Position numbers and translations under genes: made by a program. 64,000 nucleotides of DNA from UBA1219 sp045601425 (GTDB lineage: Bacteria; Bacteroidota; Bacteroidia; Bacteroidales; P3), in contig JAZRZP010000026.1 in NCBI GenBank assembly GCA_045601425.1, forward strand, positions 62,001 to 126,000, in the 5' to 3' direction. Each line of letters begins with the position of its first letter. Positions within the stretch are counted from its first letter, which is position 1. The notes beneath the pieces were generated by a model. It was not told the DNA's origin. It ran no database searches and was given only the letters and a program-made list of their open reading frames with translations. Positions 23,321 through 32,210 of the stretch are shown here, piece after piece.

Positions 23321-25795
23321 ATGATGTTTGAGAACAGAAAAATTATTGCGTTTTTCGCAATGCTTGTGTTTTTGCCAGTCTTGACGCAAGGGCTTTGGGC
23401 AGAAAACAATGCTGAAAAAGTCAAAATTACGGGAAAGGTCTGCGATTCCGGAAAAAGGGCACTGGAGGGGGTCAATGTCTGGGTGCAGACTTCCTATCAG
23501 GGCGTGGTTACTAGCCGTGACGGGGAATTTTCCCTTTCGGTTCCACACGGAAAAGCCGAATTCAGAATTTCTTTCATCGGATATCAGACTCTTGAGACAG
23601 AGTTTTTTATCACTGCCGACACGGTGCTGTATTTTGAGCTGCAACCCAAGGCAGTGCTTTGCGACGAGGTTGTGGTGACGTCTGCAAGGGGTGAAAAAAA
23701 AGAACCGCTGGTTTTCAGCGACATCAGTAAGGAAAAATTGCAGGAAAAGAACATTGGTGCCGCATTGCCCTATGTTATGGAAACTGAACCTTCAATGGTT
23801 TCCACGTCCGAAAACGGCAGTTTCCTCGGAAACACATCGTTTCGCCTCCGTGGTAGCGACGCAACACGTATCAACGTGAATATCAATGGAATACCTTTGA
23901 ATGACCCCGAAAGTCAGTATGTGTATTGGGTGAATATACCCAATCTCGCTTCCATGGCCGAGAACGTGCAGGTACAGCGCGGTGTGAGTGCCACCAACGG
24001 TGGTACCGGAGCTTTCGGCGGTGCCATATCGCTGCAGACACTCAATTCGTCGGCGGTGCCTTATGCACAGACCGATCTGAGCATAGGCTCATTTGCTTCG
24101 CGGCAGATTTCCGTTGCGGCAGGGTCGGGCATCATGCGGAACGGCTTTTCGCTTGATGCTGCTTATACTAAACTCAACTCCGACGGCTTTCTGCGAAACG
24201 GATTCTGCAACCATGAATCCTTTTTCTTCAACGCAGGCAAATACGGCAAGAACAGTTTGCTCAAATTCATCGCGATAATCGGTAAACAGCATACTGGAAT
24301 CACTTGGAATGGGGCTTCACGCGAGGAAATAGCTGCTGACCCGACTTACAACAATGCCGGTGCCTATTACGACGAAAATGGAAACATACGTTATTACGAC
24401 AACGAAACCGACAACTACTGGCAGCAGCATTACCAGCTTTATTATTCGCTCTCGCTGAACAGGAATTGGCAGCTCAACGCTGTCGCCGATTACACCCACG
24501 GCTACGGATATTACGAGAATTACAAGGCAGACAATTACCTCTCTTCCTATAATTTTGGGGAATATGTGGTGGTGAACGCTGCCGATACTTTTTCAGTTGC
24601 CGATTTCGTCACTCAGGAGTGCGAACGGAACAATTCATACACGGGTAATGTGTCCGTGAAATACACTGGCAAGTCTTTTTCCGTGACCTTTGGAGAAATG
24701 TTCAATTATTTCGCCAATGCCCATTTCGGCAATGTGGTGTGGTCGGAAATAAGCTCACTTCTGCCTTACGGCGACAGCGAATGGTACCGCAATGATGCCC
24801 GAAAGACGGATGCTTCCACGTATGCTAAAATGGAATACTCTCTAAGTCCTGAATGGCTGGCTTACTGTGATTTGCAGTACCGCTTCGTCCGTTATAGGAT
24901 TGAGGGGCCCGACAACGATTTGCTGTTTCTGGACTATCTTGCCGAATACAATTTTTTCAACCCCAAAGTTGGAATCGCTTTCTCGCCTGCACGCTCGCAG
25001 AAATTCTACTTCCTTGCAGGCATTGCCAACCGCGAACCCACTCGGGGCGACATAAAAGATGCGATAAAAACGCATACCCGTGAAGAACCGTCGCACGAAA
25101 CCATGCTCGATCTCGAATTGGGTTACTCTTACAATTCGAATGAATGGAAACTGGAAAGCAACCTGTATTTCATGGGATACAGGAACCAGCTTGTTTCCAA
25201 CGGAAAAATCAATGAATACGGTTACGCTCTGATGGAAAATGTGGATAAAAGCTACCGGCTTGGCATAGAACTCAACGGCGGAGCAAAAATATGCCGGTGG
25301 CTCAAGTTTGACGCCAATATTACGCTCAGTACCAACAGAATACTTGATTACGTGTATTGGGAAGAACATTACAACTCTCCCGATGAATGGGTGGCAACGC
25401 AACAGAAGGCAGTGAATTACGGCAGTACCAGAATAGCTTTCTCTCCGGAAATAATATCGGCTGGAGTGATTACTTTTGAACCTGTACAAAATCTTGCAGT
25501 CTCATTTACCGGTAAGTACGTCGGAGAACAGTACCTCGACAATACCGAAAGGCAAATGTGCCGGTTGGATTCCTATTTCGTGCTGAACGGGAAAATATCG
25601 TACCGTATGTCTGTCGGACACGGCTACCATGCCGAATTCCAGTTCCTTGTCAACAATATCCTCGACAGGCAGTACATCAACAACGGCTGGACTTACGAGG
25701 CTCATTTTGACGATGGGAGTGTGGACTATCTGCAGCAGGGATTCTTCGTACAGCCCGGTATCAATTGCATGGGGCGTGTGGTGCTGAAATTCTGA
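23321..25795 (+). CDS. TonB-dependent receptor, probable thiamine uptake
   Basis: An 824-residue outer-membrane receptor. Signal peptide to about QGLWA, then a carboxypeptidase-like regulatory domain (residues ~18-105: KVKITGKVCDSGKRALEGVN, VVTSRDGEFSLSV, ISFIGYQTLE), a plug with the TonB-box-like DEVVVTSARGEK, FRLRGSDATRINVNINGIPL and MAENVQVQRGVS, and a 22-strand-type barrel ending in the terminal aromatic motif GRVVLKF. The TPP riboswitch directly upstream indicates that it imports thiamine or a thiamine derivative. The partners often found with it (PnuT-type transporter, thiamine pyrophosphokinase) are not adjacent. Start at ATG 23321, with a second ATG right after. Confidence 0.9.
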   Translation: MMFENRKIIAFFAMLVFLPVLTQGLWAENNAEKVKITGKVCDSGKRALEGVNVWVQTSYQGVVTSRDGEFSLSVPHGKAEFRISFIGYQTLETEFFITADTVLYFELQPKAVLCDEVVVTSARGEKKEPLVFSDISKEKLQEKNIGAALPYVMETEPSMVSTSENGSFLGNTSFRLRGSDATRINVNINGIPLNDPESQYVYWVNIPNLASMAENVQVQRGVSATNGGTGAFGGAISLQTLNSSAVPYAQTDLSIGSFASRQISVAAGSGIMRNGFSLDAAYTKLNSDGFLRNGFCNHESFFFNAGKYGKNSLLKFIAIIGKQHTGITWNGASREEIAADPTYNNAGAYYDENGNIRYYDNETDNYWQQHYQLYYSLSLNRNWQLNAVADYTHGYGYYENYKADNYLSSYNFGEYVVVNAADTFSVADFVTQECERNNSYTGNVSVKYTGKSFSVTFGEMFNYFANAHFGNVVWSEISSLLPYGDSEWYRNDARKTDASTYAKMEYSLSPEWLAYCDLQYRFVRYRIEGPDNDLLFLDYLAEYNFFNPKVGIAFSPARSQKFYFLAGIANREPTRGDIKDAIKTHTREEPSHETMLDLELGYSYNSNEWKLESNLYFMGYRNQLVSNGKINEYGYALMENVDKSYRLGIELNGGAKICRWLKFDANITLSTNRILDYVYWEEHYNSPDEWVATQQKAVNYGSTRIAFSPEIISAGVITFEPVQNLAVSFTGKYVGEQYLDNTERQMCRLDSYFVLNGKISYRMSVGHGYHAEFQFLVNNILDRQYINNGWTYEAHFDDGSVDYLQQGFFVQPGINCMGRVVLKF

Positions 25796-25802
25796 GACGG
25801 GG

Positions 25803-26492
25803 TTACTTGTCGTTTACCGGTACTCCGTAGTCCCTTGCACCGAAAATGGCACTTCCTACCCTGACCAGAGTGCTGCCTTCTTCAACGGCAATCGGGTAGT
25901 CGCCCGACATGCCCATGGAAATGTGCCGGAAGTCGCTCCTGTCTGCAAAATATTTGTTCTTCAACGTGTCGAAAATGTTTTTCAGATTGCGGAATTCGTT
26001 GTGTATCAGTTCTGTATCGCTGGTATTGGTGGCCATTCCCATTACTCCTGCTATATTCACGTTTTTCAAGGTGTTGAATATAGGGGAGAGGAGAATCTCT
26101 TCGGTTTCGGTAAGGTCGAGACCAAATTTCGTCTCCTCCGAAGCAATGTGGAACTGAAGCAGGCAGTCTATGGTACGTCCGCGTTTTTTGGCCTCCTTGT
26201 CTATCTCTGTCAGAAGGTTCATACTGTCCACACTGTGAATGAGCGACACGTAGGGTGCAATGTACTTGATTTTGTTCGTCTGCAGGTGACCTATGAAATG
26301 CCATTCTATGTCTTTGGGCAGGACTTCATGTTTGTCCCGCATTTCAAGGGCCTTGTTCTCCCCGAAAATGCGCTGCCCAGCATCGTATGCTTCCTGAAGG
26401 TCGGCAACGGGTTTGGTTTTCGAAACGGCTATCAGTGTAACTCCTTCCGGAAGGGTGTTTTTTACTTTTTCAAGATTTTCTGCTATGGCCAT
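25803..26492 (-). CDS. yggS: YggS-family pyridoxal phosphate homeostasis protein
   Basis: A 229-residue PLP-binding protein with an alanine-racemase-like barrel but no known enzyme activity, involved in vitamin B6 and amino-acid balance. Motifs: LIAVSKTKP with the PLP lysine, IFGENKALEM, WHFIGHLQTNKIKYI, MGMATNTSD, SMGMSGDYPIAVEEGSTLVR and VGSAIFGARDY. Length is typical. It converges with the TonB receptor gene with only 7 bases between stops and no visible terminator. Confidence 0.93.
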   Translation of the reverse strand: MAIAENLEKVKNTLPEGVTLIAVSKTKPVADLQEAYDAGQRIFGENKALEMRDKHEVLPKDIEWHFIGHLQTNKIKYIAPYVSLIHSVDSMNLLTEIDKEAKKRGRTIDCLLQFHIASEETKFGLDLTETEEILLSPIFNTLKNVNIAGVMGMATNTSDTELIHNEFRNLKNIFDTLKNKYFADRSDFRHISMGMSGDYPIAVEEGSTLVRVGSAIFGARDYGVPVNDK

Positions 26493-26513
26493 GTGTTGAT
26501 TTTTCAGCTTTGT

Positions 26514-26681
26514 TTATCTGTCGTTTTCATCATTCATATTCTTTATTTGGGGATTCTCCTCCAAGAATTTTTTTCTGAATTTCTCTTGCCGGTGTTTGGC
26601 GATTTTCGGGAAAACGAGTGCCCCGCACAACCGGTAGACTACGTACAGCATTATGATTCCTATGATGAAATACCAGAACAT
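26514..26681 (-). CDS. 55-residue single-pass membrane protein
   Basis: A short frame from ATG 26681 to TAA 26514 encodes one membrane helix at the very N-terminus (MFWYFIIGIIMLYVVYRL) followed by a basic, then acidic, hydrophilic tail (KHRQEKFRKKF). It lies between the M20 peptidase terminator and yggS, 21 bases before yggS, and is probably cotranscribed with it. It is similar in plan to small Bacteroidota membrane proteins such as DUF4834, but I cannot assign it. No function can be given. Confidence 0.65.
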   Translation of the reverse strand: MFWYFIIGIIMLYVVYRLCGALVFPKIAKHRQEKFRKKFLEENPQIKNMNDENDR

Positions 26682-26699
26682 TTTTGCGTCTTTTTTATG

Positions 26700-26731
26700 A
26701 AAAAAGTCGGGATACGTTGCTGTATCCCGAC
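26700..26731 (-). terminator. Intrinsic terminator after the M20 dipeptidase gene
   Basis: GTCGGGATAC and GTATCCCGAC form a perfect 10-bp stem with a 6-base loop, followed on the minus strand by six T. It lies 10 bases past the stop codon. Confidence 0.9.
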
Positions 26732-26741
26732 CTATGGAAAT

Positions 26742-28112
26742 TTATTCCGACATTTCGGTGAAATATTCGTAGAAGTAAGGTATGGTTTCTATGCCGCGGA
26801 AGAAATTGAAGAGTGGGTAGTTTTCGTTGGGGGCATGTATGGCATCGCTGCCCAAACCGAAGCCCATGAGTATGGATTTTGTACCGAGGATTTTTTCGAA
26901 ACCGGCAACAATGGGAATGCTTCCGCCGCTACGTGTAGGAATCGGGCGTTTGCCGTAGGTTGTCTGGTATGCTTTTTCGGCAGCTTTGTAGGCTGTCATT
27001 TCCAAAGGAGATACATAAGAAGCTCCGCCGTGCGAAGGTGTTACCTTTACTGTCACACAGTCGGGTGCTATGGATTCAAAGTAGTCCTTGAAAAGCTTGC
27101 TGATTTTTTCGAAATCTTGGTTGGCAACAAGCCGTGTGGAAATTTTTGCGTGTGCTTTCGACGGGAGTACGGTCTTGGAACCTTCGCCGGTGTGGCCGCC
27201 CCATATTCCGCAGATATCCAGACACGGACGTATGCCGATGCGTTCGTTGGTGCTGTAGCCTTTTTCACCGTGAACGGTCTTTATCTCAAGGTCTTTCTGG
27301 TATTTTTCCAAATCGAAGGGTGCCTGTGCCATGAGTGCGCGTTCTTCGTCCGAAATGACAAGCACGTCGTCGTAGAAACCAGGTATCGTTATGTGGTTGT
27401 TTTCATCGTGGAGCGATGCAATCATCTTGCACAGTATGTTTATCGGGTTTGCAACGGCACCGCCGTAAATGCCGGAATGGAGGTCATGGTTGGCTCCCGT
27501 TACTTCTACGTCCCAGTAGCAGAGTCCGCGCAGACCGCTGGTGATGGAGGGTATGTCCTGTGCTATCATTCCGGTGTCGGAAACGAGTATGACGTCGGCT
27601 TTGAGCAGGTTTTTGTTCTCTTCGCAGAAAGCGTAAAGACTGCCGGAACCTATTTCTTCCTCACCTTCGAGCATGAATTTCACGTTGCAGGGGAGCTGCC
27701 CTGTTTTTACCATGAATTCGAATGCCTTGGCGTGCATGAACGACTGGCCTTTGTCATCGTCGGCACCGCGTGCCCAGATGTGTCCGTCCTTGATGACGGG
27801 TTCAAAAGGTTGGGTGTTCCAGAGTTCAAGGGGTTCTACCGGCATCACGTCGTAGTGGCCGTAAACCAGAACCGTAGGTTTGGACGGGTCGATGATTTTT
27901 TCACCGTAAACGACGGGGTTGCCCTTGGTCGGCATCACTTCGGCCTTGTCGGCACCGGCTGCCATGATGAATTCTTTCCATTTTTCGGCACAGCGTACCA
28001 TGTCGCCTTTATGTTCGGCTTCCGCACTTATGGATGGTATGCGGATGAGTTCAAAAAGCTCGTTCAGAAAACGGTCTTTGTTGGCTTCGATGTATTGTTT
28101 AATGTCTTTCAT
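26742..28112 (-). CDS. M20-family zinc dipeptidase
   Basis: A 456-residue metallopeptidase of the M20 family (CNDP/PepV-like dipeptidases). Metal ligands are visible: TVLVYGHYDVMP (His and Asp), ARGADDDKGQ (bridging Asp), MLEGEEEIGSG (catalytic Glu and metal Glu), LVSDTGM (Asp) and GSDAIHAPNENY (last His). The insertion domain with HDLHSGIYGGAVANP is the lid and dimer domain. It has no signal peptide, so it is cytoplasmic. It follows the putative porin gene by 30 bases and may share its transcript. A terminator follows. Confidence 0.93.
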   Translation of the reverse strand: MKDIKQYIEANKDRFLNELFELIRIPSISAEAEHKGDMVRCAEKWKEFIMAAGADKAEVMPTKGNPVVYGEKIIDPSKPTVLVYGHYDVMPVEPLELWNTQPFEPVIKDGHIWARGADDDKGQSFMHAKAFEFMVKTGQLPCNVKFMLEGEEEIGSGSLYAFCEENKNLLKADVILVSDTGMIAQDIPSITSGLRGLCYWDVEVTGANHDLHSGIYGGAVANPINILCKMIASLHDENNHITIPGFYDDVLVISDEERALMAQAPFDLEKYQKDLEIKTVHGEKGYSTNERIGIRPCLDICGIWGGHTGEGSKTVLPSKAHAKISTRLVANQDFEKISKLFKDYFESIAPDCVTVKVTPSHGGASYVSPLEMTAYKAAEKAYQTTYGKRPIPTRSGGSIPIVAGFEKILGTKSILMGFGLGSDAIHAPNENYPLFNFFRGIETIPYFYEYFTEMSE

Positions 28113-28142
28113 TGTTATGTGTGTTTAAATTGTTTCCGAAAC

Positions 28143-30308
28143 TCAGTCGAAGAATCTCCATCGTACTCCCCATTGCACGGTAAAATCCTGACCGGGATAT
28201 TGCGGTATGATGTAGTATGATGGATTCTTTTCCAGTAACGTATTGAAATGCAGTATTTTAATAAAAAGCGTCGCGTGTTTTATCTGTCCTGCTATGAAGA
28301 AATCTGCCCATGGTGTCCCGCCAATCGAGTATTCGTCCTGCTGGTAGAATGCGGCTGTTGCGGGCATGTACCTGTCGGCATGGAATTCAGTGTTGTACCG
28401 AAGGTCGAAACCAGTCTGCAGTATGAGCGCTTTCTTGAAGACTTTCAACTCCACGAAAAGCGAGTTCTTGGTCGCGAAGCGCGGCAGACGGAAAATTTCC
28501 TCGTCGGAGGTGAATTGCAGCAGGTTGAAACTCCGGAACCTGAAAATGCCTAGTGCAAAGTCGTAGCTCAGCGTACTTTGCGAAAGCAGTGCCGACTGGT
28601 CGGTCTGGTAGGGCAGGAGCAGAGGCGATATCCAAACATTGTTTGCCACGTTGCTTATACTCGAACTTATCTGCAGGCAGTTTCTCCAATTGTAGTTGAA
28701 GCCTGCTTTCTGCACGTTTATCTTCTCAAGTTCATTCAGTTTCCAGTGCGCCACGTTCGATACATACCGGTAGTAGAAAAGGTCGGGGTCGTTGCCCGAA
28801 ACCATGGCGAATATGTTGAAGCTGTTGCTGCTGTCGGGCTGCCATGAAAGGTTTCCCGAAAGAGAATAGTCTCCGTTCTTGTATCCGGACGACATGGATT
28901 CTTCAGCCTCGAATGTCAGGTAAAAATGTTTCGTTGAAACAATGGCTTTGGCAAACGGGGTAAATGCGGAAAAACTCCTGTACCTCTCCATGTCGCGCAC
29001 GCCCATTGCGGTGTGCCGTATTCCGAAATACAGCTTTACGGGGTTGCGGAACTGGTAATCTTTGTAAATGTCGTTGGTCCAAAACAGTGAGTTCTCAAGT
29101 GTGTAAACATAGTCGGAGTCAAGCGTGCTTACCGAATCGAAATAAATCTGACGATAGTATTCCGCACTTGTGGCGGGGTCGGTGTAGTTGTGTTTCTGCT
29201 TGTTGAACTCGATGTCGTGAACGAATGCTCCCCAGTTGAAAATGTGGGGTTCGAATATGGTGGTGTCGTATCTCACGAGAAACGAGTCGGCAAAGTCGGT
29301 TTTCCGTACGGAATCCTGTTTTGCGGAAGTGTCCGAAACGCCCGATACGGAGTCTTTCGCACGTACGACCCATGTCGTATCCGAAATTACCAGCAAACCC
29401 GGCTGGTGTGCCAAGGTGTACGACTGCTGGGCAAATGCACAAAACGTGTTGAAATCGGTGAATGCACTATAGAGATTTACCGGCATGCCGCCACGGTTGG
29501 TCTGTATGTCGTTCACGAACAGGCTGTCGTTGCTTATGCCTCCGTTTTCCTGAAGGTTCAGTTTCTGCCATATTATGCCGCCCTTTACCTGATATTTCAG
29601 GTTTTTCGAGTAGTAGTTCGTCGTGAAGTCGAAGTAGTTGTTCTTGGTTTTCTGATTCGTGTATATTCCTTCCGAGTTTATCAGATTGTAATGCAGCGAA
29701 AAATTCCACCTTTGCGTAATGTTTTGGGTGTGAATTACTTCCACTTGATACTCGTCTTCTATTGAACTGAAATAGCTGAGACTTGTGAAAGGTCTTTCGG
29801 TTTGGTAGAAGTTTATCGAGGTGGATTTGCGGCCGTATCCGTCGAATACATTTTCTCTGTAACGGAACTTGGTGCCGGCTTCGAATTTCGGGAATACCGA
29901 ATAGCACGCCTGTCCGAGGTTGCCGGTGTAAAGGTAGTAGTCGCCGTTGAACGACATTATCTTGTCCGAAAGTTCCACTCCAGTGGGCAGGAGCGAAGGG
30001 TGCGACACGTTGTTTATCTTGAGCGACAGCGGTTCGAAGTGGAATATGTTTACCGAGTTTATCAGAGTGGAATCCGGTATTATACCGGTTTCGTAGATGA
30101 TGCCTTTCGGCAGGGTGTCGGCATCGTTGCGCACGGTGTCGCCGTTTGTTGTGCTGTTCAAGTTCATATTGGACAAATTGCTGTTCTTGCCCGTCTTGAA
30201 CCTGTTACCGCGGACGGCAGTAGCCTGACCGGAACCTACCTGAGCTTCGGTTGCTGCCGTTGCCAGCACCATCAGTATGGCCAACGATATGCGTGCGAAT
30301 TTGTGCAT
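28143..30308 (-). CDS. Putative porin, outer-membrane beta-barrel
   Basis: A 721-residue protein with a signal peptide (to about ATEAQ), an N-terminal hydrophilic stretch, and a long series of alternating strands rich in Tyr, Phe and Asn, ending in the outer-membrane motif WGVRWRFFD (terminal aromatic region). Segments such as SFNGDYYLYTGNLGQACYSV and YQTERPFTSLSYFSSIEDEY fit the Bacteroidota putative porin family (PF14121). Substrate unknown. The gene is upstream of the M20 peptidase gene, so linked peptide uptake is possible but is an inference from position only. Confidence 0.78.
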   Translation of the reverse strand: MHKFARISLAILMVLATAATEAQVGSGQATAVRGNRFKTGKNSNLSNMNLNSTTNGDTVRNDADTLPKGIIYETGIIPDSTLINSVNIFHFEPLSLKINNVSHPSLLPTGVELSDKIMSFNGDYYLYTGNLGQACYSVFPKFEAGTKFRYRENVFDGYGRKSTSINFYQTERPFTSLSYFSSIEDEYQVEVIHTQNITQRWNFSLHYNLINSEGIYTNQKTKNNYFDFTTNYYSKNLKYQVKGGIIWQKLNLQENGGISNDSLFVNDIQTNRGGMPVNLYSAFTDFNTFCAFAQQSYTLAHQPGLLVISDTTWVVRAKDSVSGVSDTSAKQDSVRKTDFADSFLVRYDTTIFEPHIFNWGAFVHDIEFNKQKHNYTDPATSAEYYRQIYFDSVSTLDSDYVYTLENSLFWTNDIYKDYQFRNPVKLYFGIRHTAMGVRDMERYRSFSAFTPFAKAIVSTKHFYLTFEAEESMSSGYKNGDYSLSGNLSWQPDSSNSFNIFAMVSGNDPDLFYYRYVSNVAHWKLNELEKINVQKAGFNYNWRNCLQISSSISNVANNVWISPLLLPYQTDQSALLSQSTLSYDFALGIFRFRSFNLLQFTSDEEIFRLPRFATKNSLFVELKVFKKALILQTGFDLRYNTEFHADRYMPATAAFYQQDEYSIGGTPWADFFIAGQIKHATLFIKILHFNTLLEKNPSYYIIPQYPGQDFTVQWGVRWRFFD

Positions 30309-30384
30309 GAAAAATTCTGTCGTTTTTCTCTTAAATTGTTTAAAATCAATGTAATGGAAAAGAACTCAATGTTCTTTCTCCCTG

Positions 30385-30392
30385 CAAATATA
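30385..30392 (-). promoter_or_regulatory. -7 box for the putative porin gene
   Basis: The minus strand reads TATATTTG about 75 bases before the ATG. The -33 region has no clear TTTG. Confidence 0.55.
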
Positions 30393-30451
30393 CGAAAAAA
30401 AAACGACTTCTCCGTTTTTTTTGGCCAGCAGCCGGAGACTGTCTGTCTGCT

Positions 30452-30964
30452 TCACTGTCCGGAAATGCCGAAAATCTTGTGAATCTCGTTTTCCGTGTAC
30501 TCGGAAACGATGATGGAGTGCTCGGTGTCTTCGAAAAGTTTCTCGTAGGGGATGTAAACGTGTTTGCCTTTTTCCGATGAAAAGAGCAGCATGGCAGGGA
30601 AGTGCTTCATTCTGTACCTGTAGAAATACTGCTTCCTTTCCTTGGGGTTGAGGTCGTAAAGAATGTTGGGAAGTTCGTCGCGGTTGAAATAGTCGTATAG
30701 GGCGGTTGTCTGCTCGCGCATGGCAGAAATAGCGGGAATCCCTTTTATGAGGATGTAAAGCTTTATATCAGGGTGCTGCGAGGAAAGTGTCTGGCAATAG
30801 TCCACGAGCGAAATCATGCAGGCGTGGCAGATGTTGGTGTTGTAGCATATCACCACTGATTTTCCGGCGATTTCCACGGGCTTGCCCTTTATGTTGTACA
30901 CATTCTGCCCGCTGCTTATCCCGAAAGCCATGCAGAAAACGAATATGTATGTTAATCTTTTCAT
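30452..30964 (-). CDS. Exported thioredoxin-like protein with CHAC motif
   Basis: A 170-residue product with a signal peptide (to about ISSGQ) and a thioredoxin-like pattern: a strand SVVICYNTN, the redox pair C46-H-A-C49, and a cis-proline-like HFPAMLLFSS near residue 130. Such proteins reduce or oxidise disulfides in the periplasm. The start at ATG 30964 lies one base after the stop of the upstream gene, which indicates translational coupling. A longer in-frame reading from 31084 lacks a signal peptide and overlaps that gene. It is the last gene of an AT-rich exported trio. Confidence 0.7.
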   Translation of the reverse strand: MKRLTYIFVFCMAFGISSGQNVYNIKGKPVEIAGKSVVICYNTNICHACMISLVDYCQTLSSQHPDIKLYILIKGIPAISAMREQTTALYDYFNRDELPNILYDLNPKERKQYFYRYRMKHFPAMLLFSSEKGKHVYIPYEKLFEDTEHSIIVSEYTENEIHKIFGISGQ

Positions 30965-30965
30965 G

Positions 30966-32210
30966 TCAGAAAGAATGGCTGAAAATGCGCAGTTCGATAA
31001 TAGGGTCGTTGTTGGCATGAAAATCATCCCTGTATTCGTAATATTGAGACCCTGTCTTCCCGATTGGGTTGAAATCCGTTCCATTCTCCCTTATTTGCAC
31101 TATTTTGTCAGGAAAGATTGCTGTTTTATGGCCTGATATTAAATCCAGACCAAAGGAGTGTCTTGTGATAATGGAATCACTGATGCCTAAATGGTCGTGA
31201 ATGTCGCCATGAATTTCATGCCAGACACCATTGTCTTTCTTCCAGATGTTTATTACGTGGGTAGGATAATGTTTGTCAATATTTCTTTTTGCAGGTGTGT
31301 AAGCAATCAAGACTTTGTTGCTGTCGATGATATATGCTTTGTTCAGTTGGTGAATTTTAAAATAATGGTCTGTCAGCAGAAAATTTATGTTTGCGGCATC
31401 GTGGTCAGTATTGTAGCTTTTGCTGATGGCTTTGAGAACTTTATGTGGTATGTTTCTCCATTTTTTAATCTTGACTCCGGTGCTGTCGGAAAATCTGAGA
31501 TTTTTGTCAAAGGTCAGGAATGAGTATTCGTTGCGATTGGCAAAAAGTACCAAATTGTTTTTAGCGTCATATTGGTTGGAAACAAAATTTGACATGTATT
31601 TGTTGTTGTGGTACGGGTGGGCAATGTCGGTGACTTTTTTACTGTTAATATCCATTACCGCAAGTGTTGAGCCGTAATAGTAATGAATTTTTGCCAATAA
31701 AAGCTTGCATGAGTCGGTGAAATATATGTTTGATGCGTCTATGTCTGTTTCTATTGATTGAAAAAAACTGAAATGCCGACTGCCGTCACGTTTGAACAAG
31801 TATACAATTCCACCTTTGCCGTACCCGATTGCCTGATAGAAAGCTATGAATTCTTTATTATAAGCCATGCTTCCGAATGTTTTGGCATACAGATTCTTCA
31901 GCATTTGGTAGAATCCCTTTTTGTACAACGAAGTCTGTTCGATTTTTTTGTCATCTACGTTTATGATATAGCAGTTTACCGTGTCGGAATTGAGTGAAGT
32001 GTGATAATTCGTAAAAACCAGATCTCTGTCCCATTGTGCATACAATAAGCATGAGTTCGCCTTTTCGTTTGGGAATGAAATTACAGTGTCCAACGACAAA
32101 AAATCATGTACACTGCCGTGTTGTGCCGGACAAATATCGGATAATAGTATGAAAAAGCATCCGAGTATGGAAACTCGGATACTTGTGATTTTATTGAATG
32201 CGTGCATCAT
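30966..32210 (-). CDS. Exported protein of unknown function, possibly a beta-propeller
   Basis: A 414-residue product with a signal peptide (to about ICPAQ). The mature part is made of repeated strand pairs with lone aspartates and phrases such as AIGYGKGGIVYLFKRDG, TLAVMDINSKKVTD, NNLVLFANRNEYSFLTFDKN and KVLIAYTPA, as in six-bladed TolB/BF3164-type propellers, but no family signature is certain. It overlaps the end of the upstream gene by 20 bases and is coupled to the thioredoxin-like gene. Codon choice is more AT-rich than in the neighbours. Confidence 0.6.
   Translation of the reverse strand: MMHAFNKITSIRVSILGCFFILLSDICPAQHGSVHDFLSLDTVISFPNEKANSCLLYAQWDRDLVFTNYHTSLNSDTVNCYIINVDDKKIEQTSLYKKGFYQMLKNLYAKTFGSMAYNKEFIAFYQAIGYGKGGIVYLFKRDGSRHFSFFQSIETDIDASNIYFTDSCKLLLAKIHYYYGSTLAVMDINSKKVTDIAHPYHNNKYMSNFVSNQYDAKNNLVLFANRNEYSFLTFDKNLRFSDSTGVKIKKWRNIPHKVLKAISKSYNTDHDAANINFLLTDHYFKIHQLNKAYIIDSNKVLIAYTPAKRNIDKHYPTHVINIWKKDNGVWHEIHGDIHDHLGISDSIITRHSFGLDLISGHKTAIFPDKIVQIRENGTDFNPIGKTGSQYYEYRDDFHANNDPIIELRIFSHSF

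Noticed and set aside
25923..28220. 765-codon open frame on the plus strand opposite yggS, the small membrane gene and the M20 peptidase gene.
   Set aside because: It lies antisense to two clearly conserved genes and a terminator, and its translation has no domain or sensible composition. It is a codon-bias shadow.
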